Assembly (NCBI GenBank): GCA_011523055.1
Contig: WTHQ01000039.1
Coordinates: 155,524 to 210,438 of the forward strand
Reading direction: 5' to 3'
Origin: Methanobacteriota archaeon
Lineage (GTDB): Archaea; Thermoplasmatota; Poseidoniia; Poseidoniales; Thalassarchaeaceae
DNA length: 54,915 nt
Part shown: piece by piece, positions 1-8,554 of the stretch
Layout: every line of letters starts with the position of its first letter
Position numbering within the stretch: position 1 is the stretch's first letter
The notes under the pieces: model-generated
Told to the model about the DNA's origin: nothing
The model's database searches: none
What the model saw: the letters and a program-made list of their open reading frames with translations, nothing else
Position numbers and translations under genes: made by a program

Positions 1-5
1 AGATC

Positions 6-644
6 GTGGACGCTAAGGCAGCAGCCGACTCAATCAAACGCTGGCTTAGCGATGAAAGGCTCGAAACAAGAGAAGTTGATGACGGAAAGGCACTGTTACA
101 TCTCCATGTGAAGTACCCTCCGACCAAGGACGGACACATCTTCAATATAGTGATCCCAAAAGATCGCTCACTAGTGCTTACTTATTCTGTCACGAGGGTG
201 GATCAGGGCCAACAAAATGAAATGATTGATTTCAGAAATGAAGATCTGATAGGTTGGAAAGGGTGGCTGCACGAGGTCAGAATGAACCTTACCCGGTCGA
301 AGCTAGATTGGGTATTGCATGTCGGAAAGGAGGACGAAAAGAAGCGCCCAGGGCCGTTACAAGCATTCAATATATCCCGGCCAATTTGGTTTGACGGACT
401 GTCCCAAAATGAACTAATGCAGACCATGCGCTCTGTTTGGCTAACAAAACTGTCGATCATCCACCAAATTAAATTTGATTACGGGAAAGGCGTTGGAAAG
501 CCCGGCCCAGTTGATGACTGGAAGGCTAGGAAAAGAGGAAAAACCACTAGATCCAGCCATAACTCTGCAAACGAGTCCCCGGAGGTAAACTTCGATCATG
601 AGGCAGGGTTTGGTCAGGGCTTCGATCCAACTGAATGGGCTTGA
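6..644 (+). CDS. Hypothetical protein, possibly 5'-truncated
   Basis: I do not recognise this protein with certainty. It is 212 residues if it starts at the GTG at base 6, but the window edge is so close that the true start may lie upstream. The N-terminal part (about residues 1-160) alternates predicted helix and strands and contains the opening MDAKAAADSIKRWL; it faintly recalls the small DUF2299-type proteins of euryarchaea, but this is a weak impression. The last ~45 residues are polar and low complexity (RKRGKTTRSSHNSANE) and look disordered. No signal peptide or membrane segment is visible, so it is probably cytoplasmic. It is followed 69 bases later by the large surface protein on the same strand. 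Confidence 0.6.
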   Translation: MDAKAAADSIKRWLSDERLETREVDDGKALLHLHVKYPPTKDGHIFNIVIPKDRSLVLTYSVTRVDQGQQNEMIDFRNEDLIGWKGWLHEVRMNLTRSKLDWVLHVGKEDEKKRPGPLQAFNISRPIWFDGLSQNELMQTMRSVWLTKLSIIHQIKFDYGKGVGKPGPVDDWKARKRGKTTRSSHNSANESPEVNFDHEAGFGQGFDPTEWA

Positions 645-713
645 CTTCTACTGACCCGAAGGGGTCGACATTAAGTATGGAAGAATGACGTTTCCAATCC
701 CAGAGGTGCCCCC

Positions 714-3700
714 ATGGACACAAGACAGAAGAGATCCAGCATCACGATGACATTCCTCATGCTTTCGAGCTTGGTGGCAGTAATGGCAGTCCCGGCTCCT
801 GTCCAAGCTAGCGAGATCGTCCTGACCGATGCGATAAACATCGTGAACAGTGGCACGAACTCGGACAATATGGTGGCGGTTAATGCAGACTCAGAGGGCA
901 ACGTCCATTTTGTCTGGAGTAGGAATACGCAGCACCTCTACTACAAGATGCTTGGACCTGCCGGCGAGACGCTGATTTCCGAAACGCAGATCTCTAATCC
1001 AGGGGCCCATCAAGCATGGCACCCGGACGTCGCAATAGACTCAGAGGATAGGGTCCACATTGTTTGGGCGGATAGATCTGGCCAATGGACCATCTGGTAC
1101 CAAATGCTGGATCCAGCTATGCATGAGCAGGACGGAACGGCGGCGGTCGATGGACTGAATGGAATTTCGATCATTGATGATTATGAGATAAAAACCGCAT
1201 CTCAAGACCGTGATTGGCCAGCGATAGCAGTTGACTCCCAGGATAACGCTCACATTGTATGGCAAGACAACAGCGATCCCTTGGATCTATACTACTCTCA
1301 GACTCAAATCTACTATGAGATGGTCGAGATTGACGTATCTAGCAGAGAGGCACAGACAAAGATAGACGCCACGCTACTCACTCCCATAATCGGCATGAAG
1401 GGACATCCGGACATTGCAATTGACAGTGAAGACTTCGTTCAAGTTGTCTGGGACGATACCAGAGGTGGGAAAGTAGAGATGGTTGTCCCTATCGACACTT
1501 CAGGGTCCATGGGAACAGAGTGGGCAGACATGTGTACCGTATTTTACGGGGGTCAGTTCTCTTCCGGAGGCAACTTCATCGGACTAAAACCGATGTTAGA
1601 GCAAGCAAACATGACTGTGTTCGAAACACTTTACGGTATTGGTGGCGTACAGCAAGTTGCAGCCGCAACGTCAGGTTATTGCACAGCAGCTTACCAGACG
1701 GGAGGGTCTGGAAGCCAGGGGCCTAGGGCGAACCACCTTGGCCAAACGCCAACAGATACTTCTGGAGGAATAAGAAAACTCACCGGAGCTGTGTTGGGTG
1801 GGGCGTCCATATCCTTGAGTTACGATGGAGGCGGCCAAGGTTCTGAGGCGTGGGGCCCATCCTCGACATGGTCCTGCCTTTCTTGGAGAGACGCACAAGG
1901 CAGACTAGGAAACTTGGCGAATCCCCCCACTTCAGAAGACCACAGGTGGAACCCCAATGCCACAAAGATTGTGATCCCAATTTCTGATGAGAATGCGAAT
2001 GATGGAAGCCCTGAGGACGTCACGGACCGTGAAGCAGTAGAAGAGGCTCACGACGCATGCGTACTCGCTGGCATATCTCCTGTGCCTCTGTGGGCGGGGT
2101 CCGATAATTCTGTGGGATCACAAATGAGGGATCTAGCGGAATGCCCGAATAATCAGCCCGGAACGCCCTCTGTAGCTAGATATTGTCCAGGGGGAACACC
2201 TAGAACATCCCACGCACAAGGTGCCGTATATGCATTCCCAACCGGATCCACATCCGCATCGGAGCTTCAATTCATGGTCGAGGCACTCATCTACCTTGCG
2301 ACAAATGCGTCCAGAGAAATTTTCCTGACAGTCCTAGACCCTTACGCACTATTAGAAAATCCGTGGGTCGGATTCTCTCCCGGCCAGCCAGCAACGCAGT
2401 GCTTCCCACAATGCTCCGCAACCTCCGGCTCGAGGTACTACATAGAGGATGTCGGACCTTCACTCGACCTCGAGGGATATGGACATCTGGTTGTGGTCAA
2501 CGACACGAGAGTTACCCTACAAGATGCATACAGCCTACACCCCAGCGTAGCATTGGATAGCCAAGGCAACACCCACATAGCGTGGATGGATGGAAGGCCA
2601 TACGGCTTCGAACTAGACGTGAACTACGAGGTCTTCTACACCAGGTTGAAACTCAAGGGGTCCAGTAGCTGGGACGGTGCTAGTGATGGGCTGCCATCGT
2701 TCGGAATTAAGCAAATTATGGACTCTGCAATATCTAACGTTGAGGGTCTAGATTGGTTTGATGACAACCCTGATCGTGGACCCTATGATGCGACTTCATA
2801 CCTTCCGGGTATTCTGGTTGATGATTTCGACAATGTGCATATTGCTTGGTTAGACAACAGCAACATAAGTCAAGGCGAGTCGATAATGTACACTAGGTTG
2901 AACAGCACCACCGATGAGTATCCCAACGGATTCCCCACCCTCAACAACCTTGCTCTGGCCGTTCTAGACCAATGGGAAATATTCGAGGTCTCATCTTGGG
3001 AATCTGGGAAGCTTGGACCCAATTCAGGCCGTAATCCCCAACTCGGGACCCCTCCGGCCTTCGCCAATGATCTAGGCAGCGGGGCTCACGTTGCGTGGTC
3101 TGACTCCACTAAGTGCGGTGAAAGCAATAGTCCCAAGGAGACGCTCTGTTATGTCCACGTACTCACTGGCTTGGTGGACGTTGCACTTGCCCCATCCGAG
3201 ACATACTACCATGTCATCGAGCCAGGAGAGAGCACCATCTACAATCTCACCATAGACAATCCCACCCCCGGACCATCCGATCTCGTCGCAGATACGTTCC
3301 GCTTGACGGTGGAGAACGTACCGATGAATTGGAGTGCTACCCTGTACTATGCTTCCAATCATACTCCAATTTTCGAGTCCACACCCATCCACTTGAAGGG
3401 CAATTCGGACGGCCAGAACCTAGTGCCGCTCTACCTAAGGGTCAGAGCTCCTACAATTTACCAGGCCGAAGGAGACCAATTGGCAGAGATCAATGTCCGT
3501 GCAGTTTCGTACAAAGACCCTGCGATAGATGACGACCGCCAACTAGTCGTGCTGATGGACGTGGTCCATGGCATAGACCTCTCTACCATCAACAAGAACA
3601 TCGACGTCGAGCAAGGTGGATCTGGGACCTTTTCGATAATTGTCAGAAATACGGGCAATGTCTATGATACGTTTGCGTTCCACGACCCGACAACACTGGA

Positions 3701-5849
3701 CGGTCAAATGGAATGGGGGCTGCAGTTCGGATGGGGGGTCGATTTCCCCACTGAGGTTTCCCTAGATCCAGGCCAGGCTGTGACCAAGAACCTCCGCGTT
3801 ACAATACCCACATCTCAGACCCCCGGAACATACGTCATTTATCTGAAGGGATGGTCCACCGGCGAGCCGATATTTTCGATCGACCATGGTACCTATGACG
3901 TGTTAGGCCTATGGATTAACGTCTCCGTTAAGACCTCGGGCAATATAGTGTTCAAGATACCAGACGGAACAAACATGAACGTGCTACCAGGAGATTGTGC
4001 TGAGTTCGACATAGAGGTCACCAAGAATTACTCGCCAGGCTCATTGGTATTCACGACTCCAGGAGGGCCACAAGAACGCCCCCCTGACATATCGCAGAGT
4101 GTTTGGAGGTACGATCATTGGACCATCGATCTCGATTTCTCGGCAGCGCCCGGGGGGAACGGCATCCCTGATTCAGCTCCCAGGTACTTTGCAGTGGTAG
4201 GTAACCCATACATCGTCACTGCGAAAATGTGCTCTCCATATAATGCGACAGCTGGCTTTGGTGAGTCAGTCGTGGTGAGGGCCCATCTGGAGGGAACACC
4301 TGAAGTCAGAGACTCGGCTCTCCTATTGACAGATGTGATCCAGGTCTACGAGCTCGAAGCGGAGGTTGACACAGTTTTGCTGGACCTATATCCTGGCCAG
4401 GCTTTCCCACTCACGACCGAGGTGACGAACACAGGAAACGGACCCGATAGGTTTGACATCACCGTCGAATCGATCACTGGGCCCGAAGGAGCCTATATTT
4501 GGGATATCGACATCCCACGAGCTTACTTTGGCGAGCTATTGAGAGACGATTCCAAAGAATTCGATCTAATCATCAATGTCCCCGAAAAAACACTCGCTGG
4601 AACTTACAATGTCGTTCTGAACGTCCTGAGCGAAGAGGAGTTCGATGGAACTAGGATCAGAGACACCATCGACCTGCAGGTGCAAATTGGGGAGTTCCAC
4701 GACCTAAGAATCACGTTGGACCCTGCAATGGAATCAAAGATCAAGACAAGCGCACCAGGAAGAACCGTTCGATTCTTGATGAATCTGACCAATGCAGGCA
4801 ACGTACCAGATATTCCAATGCTCCACAATCATACCAAGCTCGGACAAGGAGGGGGATGGGACGCTGTTCCTGGCATGAATACACTTTCGAAGTGGATGAT
4901 CTCATTTGCACTGGTTGAGGATTTTGACACTGAATTCCCAAGAGAATCCCCCTGTCTTGCTGCAGATCCCAGCATAGAAAACGACCCAAGTCAATGCTAC
5001 CTCTCCACCACGAACACCGTCACCTTCCCCGAGATGGCAGCTTTCACCACCATCCAATTCGTAGCCATCATTTCAGTCAGTGACGAGGCTTCTCTCAGCG
5101 ATAGGATGATAGGAATAAAAGCCACATCCTCCCATGGTTCAGCAATAAATGGAGGCGACTTTGATGAAACTCCGCAATGGGACGACTCCTGCACACTCGA
5201 CGAGAACAAGGACGGACTCCCCGACAACTTCCCTCCGAATTGCGATAGTAATGAGCAAGTGCTCCAATTGATGCTCAGAGCACCTGATCTCAAGATTCTG
5301 TCAGCGGAATCTTCGCAATCCAGGGCTGCAGTTGGTGAGATGATATCGGTCACCGTCAAGTTGCAGAATATCGGAAACATCCACGCCACAGACGTTAGCG
5401 TGATACTCTGCGCAGATCAGAGCCCTTCAGATATCCGTAGGAATGGATGTGACGAGGACAACATAGTATACAGGCAGATGATTGAGGCAGTAATGCCAGT
5501 CTCCCAGTCCAGCAATCAGGAGCTGTTAGAAATCTCCTTGCTATACATTGTCGAAGCTGGATCGCAGGACATCGTCGTGTATGTTGACCCAGATAATGAC
5601 ATCATCGAGTCAGACGAAACTAACAATTACCTCTCCATGTCAGAGAAAATGGGCTCTAACAACCGGTTCCTTGACCCCCTTCTTCAGGCCGTCGCGACAT
5701 ACTCGGTACCTGTGATTATCATTGGTGCTACCATTGCCCTGGGAGCGGTCGCAGTCATTGTCATATGGGGTAGGAGAATCGAGGCAATGAGAGAATTTGC
5801 AGAGAAAAAGAGCATGATGACGTATTCGGATGAGGATATGGAATTCTAG
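714..5849 (+). CDS. Giant surface protein: beta-propeller repeats with inserted VWA domain, CARDB-like domains, C-terminal anchor
   Basis: This 1711-residue protein has an N-terminal signal peptide (basic RQKR, hydrophobic stretch, cleavage probably after VQAS near residue 33) and one C-terminal membrane helix (about residues 1663-1685) followed by a short charged tail, so most of it lies outside the cell. Seven copies of a blade-like motif (IAIDSxxxxHIVWxD) occur near residues 52, 103, 167, 231, 607, 702 and 780. A von Willebrand A domain interrupts the fourth copy: its metal-binding motif DTSGS is at about residue 261 and its last helix ends near 530. Further on are several NxGNxxDxF beta-sandwich repeats and a CARDB-like domain whose end reads DPDNDIIESDETNNY (about 1525-1640). 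The exact role is unknown; surface adhesion or substrate capture is inference. Its stop overlaps by 4 bases the stop of the convergent ArsR-type gene. Confidence 0.85.
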   Translation: MDTRQKRSSITMTFLMLSSLVAVMAVPAPVQASEIVLTDAINIVNSGTNSDNMVAVNADSEGNVHFVWSRNTQHLYYKMLGPAGETLISETQISNPGAHQAWHPDVAIDSEDRVHIVWADRSGQWTIWYQMLDPAMHEQDGTAAVDGLNGISIIDDYEIKTASQDRDWPAIAVDSQDNAHIVWQDNSDPLDLYYSQTQIYYEMVEIDVSSREAQTKIDATLLTPIIGMKGHPDIAIDSEDFVQVVWDDTRGGKVEMVVPIDTSGSMGTEWADMCTVFYGGQFSSGGNFIGLKPMLEQANMTVFETLYGIGGVQQVAAATSGYCTAAYQTGGSGSQGPRANHLGQTPTDTSGGIRKLTGAVLGGASISLSYDGGGQGSEAWGPSSTWSCLSWRDAQGRLGNLANPPTSEDHRWNPNATKIVIPISDENANDGSPEDVTDREAVEEAHDACVLAGISPVPLWAGSDNSVGSQMRDLAECPNNQPGTPSVARYCPGGTPRTSHAQGAVYAFPTGSTSASELQFMVEALIYLATNASREIFLTVLDPYALLENPWVGFSPGQPATQCFPQCSATSGSRYYIEDVGPSLDLEGYGHLVVVNDTRVTLQDAYSLHPSVALDSQGNTHIAWMDGRPYGFELDVNYEVFYTRLKLKGSSSWDGASDGLPSFGIKQIMDSAISNVEGLDWFDDNPDRGPYDATSYLPGILVDDFDNVHIAWLDNSNISQGESIMYTRLNSTTDEYPNGFPTLNNLALAVLDQWEIFEVSSWESGKLGPNSGRNPQLGTPPAFANDLGSGAHVAWSDSTKCGESNSPKETLCYVHVLTGLVDVALAPSETYYHVIEPGESTIYNLTIDNPTPGPSDLVADTFRLTVENVPMNWSATLYYASNHTPIFESTPIHLKGNSDGQNLVPLYLRVRAPTIYQAEGDQLAEINVRAVSYKDPAIDDDRQLVVLMDVVHGIDLSTINKNIDVEQGGSGTFSIIVRNTGNVYDTFAFHDPTTLDGQMEWGLQFGWGVDFPTEVSLDPGQAVTKNLRVTIPTSQTPGTYVIYLKGWSTGEPIFSIDHGTYDVLGLWINVSVKTSGNIVFKIPDGTNMNVLPGDCAEFDIEVTKNYSPGSLVFTTPGGPQERPPDISQSVWRYDHWTIDLDFSAAPGGNGIPDSAPRYFAVVGNPYIVTAKMCSPYNATAGFGESVVVRAHLEGTPEVRDSALLLTDVIQVYELEAEVDTVLLDLYPGQAFPLTTEVTNTGNGPDRFDITVESITGPEGAYIWDIDIPRAYFGELLRDDSKEFDLIINVPEKTLAGTYNVVLNVLSEEEFDGTRIRDTIDLQVQIGEFHDLRITLDPAMESKIKTSAPGRTVRFLMNLTNAGNVPDIPMLHNHTKLGQGGGWDAVPGMNTLSKWMISFALVEDFDTEFPRESPCLAADPSIENDPSQCYLSTTNTVTFPEMAAFTTIQFVAIISVSDEASLSDRMIGIKATSSHGSAINGGDFDETPQWDDSCTLDENKDGLPDNFPPNCDSNEQVLQLMLRAPDLKILSAESSQSRAAVGEMISVTVKLQNIGNIHATDVSVILCADQSPSDIRRNGCDEDNIVYRQMIEAVMPVSQSSNQELLEISLLYIVEAGSQDIVVYVDPDNDIIESDETNNYLSMSEKMGSNNRFLDPLLQAVATYSVPVIIIGATIALGAVAVIVIWGRRIEAMREFAEKKSMMTYSDEDMEF

Positions 5850-6592
5850 CGGACCAACCACCACGGGAGAGGAGACCCCTCCCCACCCGCGATCACATTA
5901 CCCTTGCTTTTTGCTAGGTCCCTGATCAATCTGTCACGCAGACCCGCCATTATCCCCTCAGCCTGCGATGATTGAATCCTGATGCTTTGGGAGAATAGGT
6001 CCAAGTCAACAGGCCTCCTTGGCTGATCTAGCATTGCGTGCGCAAGTTGGCGCTCTTCATAGTTCTCAGTCAATTCATCTATGCTTGGAGCCACTTTCAT
6101 CATCACCTGTTGGTGCAAAGCAACTAGAGCGTCTCTTTGTTCATCAATCTGCTCCAGCCTGTTTTGAAGCTCAACGAGAATTGACATGGCCTCGTTCATT
6201 GGAATGCTTCTTCGAGTGCCCATCTTGTCGATAATCCCCTCTAAACCTGTAGGCAATTTCGTCGACAGGCGCATCGGTCCCCCTGAGGGCATCATCCTAC
6301 CACTCGCCTTGAACAAACTAGGTCCTAAATCCAGCCTCAAACAGTATGACTCGGTGACCCTGTAAACCTTTTTTGGAGGACCGCCCTTTTCAGACGGAAC
6401 CTTCTCTACCGAAACAAATCCAGCCTCTTCCAGGATATCTAGGTGCTTTACTACTGCTTGTTGGCTTATGTTTAGAAGGTCTGAAAGTTGCAAAGCGTAA
6501 TGCGGCTCCTTTGTCAACAACTCTAATATCTCTCTCCTTGACTTATTCTCCAGTATTGACAGGAACTCATCGAACCCGACCACACTAACCAA
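5846..6592 (-). CDS. ArsR-type winged-helix transcriptional regulator
   Basis: The first ~80 residues are a winged helix-turn-helix of the archaeal ArsR type: SRREILELLTKEP, then the recognition segment LNISQQAVVKHLDILEEAG and a wing rich in Lys/Pro (SEKGGPPKKVYRV). The C-terminal half contains a long coiled-coil-like helix (about residues 125-175) that probably dimerises it. No metal-binding Cys pair is visible, so it need not sense metal. The start shown is a TTG with a TATA-like element (ggtttattcg, minus strand, 6624-6615) about 27 bases upstream, which would make the transcript leaderless; a GTG at 6583 is an alternative. It lies last in the minus-strand group topoVI B, topoVI A, membrane protein, regulator, and its target is unknown. 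Confidence 0.85.
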   Translation of the reverse strand: MVSVVGFDEFLSILENKSRREILELLTKEPHYALQLSDLLNISQQAVVKHLDILEEAGFVSVEKVPSEKGGPPKKVYRVTESYCLRLDLGPSLFKASGRMMPSGGPMRLSTKLPTGLEGIIDKMGTRRSIPMNEAMSILVELQNRLEQIDEQRDALVALHQQVMMKVAPSIDELTENYEERQLAHAMLDQPRRPVDLDLFSQSIRIQSSQAEGIMAGLRDRLIRDLAKSKGNVIAGGEGSPLPWWLVR

Positions 6593-6637
6593 CTGGCAGT
6601 TGGGTAGTGAACACCCGAATAAACCATACGAAGAAGT

Positions 6638-7402
6638 TCAACCCTCGTCCCATCCTTTCCAGTCACCGCCAGAGTCAGGATTTCTTGGGTTTGAGGGTCC
6701 TGTCGATTCACTTGGAGGGGATTCAACAACCTTAGGTTCAGTTTGACTACCTTCCATCCATGGATCAGGTGCTAATGATGCGGAAACCTCCTTCTTTTCT
6801 ATCTGGTTAATTGAGTTATACAATTCTTCGGTAGTGGGAAGTCCACCGGGCCCGAAAACCAGAATTTTTGGCTTCGTATCAGGCTTTTTGGACCCTTGAA
6901 GTATGCCGACGATCCCAATCAATGTGAAAATAGGCGCAAGGCAACAAGAAGCTGCCATGATTTGAACTGAGGATTGATCCCAGAGACTCTCACCCATTAT
7001 CACCATATCCACAAGGTAGATAGGGACTCCTCCAGTGTTTTCAATAACCAGACTCCCCTTGAAACCAGGTCCAATCTTTATCGAAGGAGAAAAGAACCTC
7101 AACCCATCTTCGCTGATTAACGTGGTATCAAAGAAACTGGGTTTGACCCCTTCGTACTTTTCTCCTTCAGAGGTCATGGTGTATTCAGCATCAGTCAGGT
7201 TTTCACTCAGGACGTATACCCAAACTTGATCTGACTCATCGACCTCTAGTATGAAACTCTGCCCATTTTGAACGATGGCCAGGTTGTTTTGTTCGGGATC
7301 AAGCTCTTCGTACCCTTCGAAGTTGAGATATGCAGATACAAATCCTACGATACACAAAAGGCACGCAACAGCGGCGAACGTTACTACCCTCCTGCGTGCC
7401 AT
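6638..7402 (-). CDS. Hypothetical membrane protein with two transmembrane segments
   Basis: I do not recognise the family. The protein is about 254 residues from the ATG at 7402 (an in-frame codon 15 bases upstream would add five residues). A first membrane helix follows MARRRVV (about residues 5-25), then an extracytoplasmic beta-rich stretch of ~125 residues, then a second helix around the Cys-Cys of ASCCLAPIF (about 155-180), and a Pro/Ser-rich cytoplasmic tail. The order resembles small archaeal surface-exposed proteins with a short cytoplasmic extension. It lies 31 bases downstream of topoVI A and 45 bases upstream of the regulator gene on the same strand, so it may be co-transcribed; a functional link to the topoisomerase is not implied. 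Confidence 0.75.
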   Translation of the reverse strand: MARRRVVTFAAVACLLCIVGFVSAYLNFEGYEELDPEQNNLAIVQNGQSFILEVDESDQVWVYVLSENLTDAEYTMTSEGEKYEGVKPSFFDTTLISEDGLRFFSPSIKIGPGFKGSLVIENTGGVPIYLVDMVIMGESLWDQSSVQIMAASCCLAPIFTLIGIVGILQGSKKPDTKPKILVFGPGGLPTTEELYNSINQIEKKEVSASLAPDPWMEGSQTEPKVVESPPSESTGPSNPRNPDSGGDWKGWDEG

Positions 7403-7433
7403 GTTCGCAAGAATCAACTCTATGATTTGGAGT

Positions 7434-8543
7434 TTAGCCGATAAAGATCCCCAACTTCTGCCTAAGCTTCTCAGGCAGGTAAGTATCCGTTACGAAGTCG
7501 AGCCCATATTTGGCCAAAGACTGCTGCTCAGCTTTCTCACCAAGTTCTAGCATCAGGTCTATTTGATCGCTCCATTCCTGATTTTGAAATCTGGGGTCAC
7601 TCTTCTCTGCTTTGAGTGCTTCAATATCCCTGGATGTAAGCTCGTCCGAGGGCAAGTCATATGCCTTTATGTCTTCAGAGTCGATTCCCAGATAGATCGC
7701 ACTGGGGGTTGCGAGATATTCAGAAATATGGGCTGTTTTTATGGCTCCGTACGCTATCGAGGCAAATATTCGGAATGACCATGGATCACAGTCCGTGAAT
7801 ACCACTATTGGCAGCCCCCACTCCTCGTTTATCCTCTTCATTATCCTCCGAGTTGAACGGGCTGGCTGCCCCTTTAGGTGGATAAGGCCACATTTGGCGG
7901 ACTCATCAAACCCATTTTCTACTAATCTATCGAACATTCCACCAGTTTCTATGGCCATCATGAATTCTATATTGTGATCAACCAAGCGTAACTTCTCTGA
8001 TTCCACGTTGTAGGGCACTCCGTAACCTGAGTCGCCAACATCATCTCTGCAGTTTATCCTCATCCATTCGCCACGTCTATTCTTTTCCTCAAACGTAAGA
8101 TTGCCAATAATCCTTGCACCATCCTCCTCAGGCCTCAGTTTGAAATCCTCTCGCAAACATCCCGTAACGATTTCTAGATCCTCGGCAAGATTGTTGCTTT
8201 CGTTCTGTGAGCCAAATTTTCCATATCCCCATCCCTCAGAAATGTAGTACATCTCTCTCAATGTTGAGGATTTTTGACCTTGAATCATCTCTTCCATGAA
8301 TTCGGTTACAAACAGGGCCCTCAGTAGTTGATGTGCAGATCCAAGACTAGTCGCATCCCTTATTGTCTTCTTCTTACCATATTTGTAGACGTTCAACCGC
8401 TCATCGAAATCTATGTTTTTCTTCGATCTAACTGGAAGGGTCATTCTAGGAGGTTCCCCTCTCATCATCCTATCGTGCATTTCCGCAGCCACAGCATGGA
8501 GCGCTTCGATGGTCTCGTCTTTACTTCGAGTTTTTTCTTTCAT
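7434..8543 (-). CDS. top6A: DNA topoisomerase VI subunit A (Spo11-like)
   Basis: This is the DNA-cleaving subunit of type IIB topoisomerase VI. The 5Y-CAP winged-helix domain carries LREMYYIS, where the second Tyr is the expected catalytic residue, and the Toprim domain carries the acidic residues of MMAIETGG and FTDCDPW (DxD). At about 369 residues it has the normal family length. The start is placed at the ATG at 8543, 11 bases after the topoVI B stop, because the longer in-frame opening at 8582 would run into the topoVI B gene and lacks the family pattern. With topoVI B it forms the A2B2 enzyme that relaxes supercoils and decatenates chromosomes. The pair is translationally close and surely one operon. 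Confidence 0.96.
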   Translation of the reverse strand: MKEKTRSKDETIEALHAVAAEMHDRMMRGEPPRMTLPVRSKKNIDFDERLNVYKYGKKKTIRDATSLGSAHQLLRALFVTEFMEEMIQGQKSSTLREMYYISEGWGYGKFGSQNESNNLAEDLEIVTGCLREDFKLRPEEDGARIIGNLTFEEKNRRGEWMRINCRDDVGDSGYGVPYNVESEKLRLVDHNIEFMMAIETGGMFDRLVENGFDESAKCGLIHLKGQPARSTRRIMKRINEEWGLPIVVFTDCDPWSFRIFASIAYGAIKTAHISEYLATPSAIYLGIDSEDIKAYDLPSDELTSRDIEALKAEKSDPRFQNQEWSDQIDLMLELGEKAEQQSLAKYGLDFVTDTYLPEKLRQKLGIFIG

Positions 8544-8554
8544 AATTACCACTC

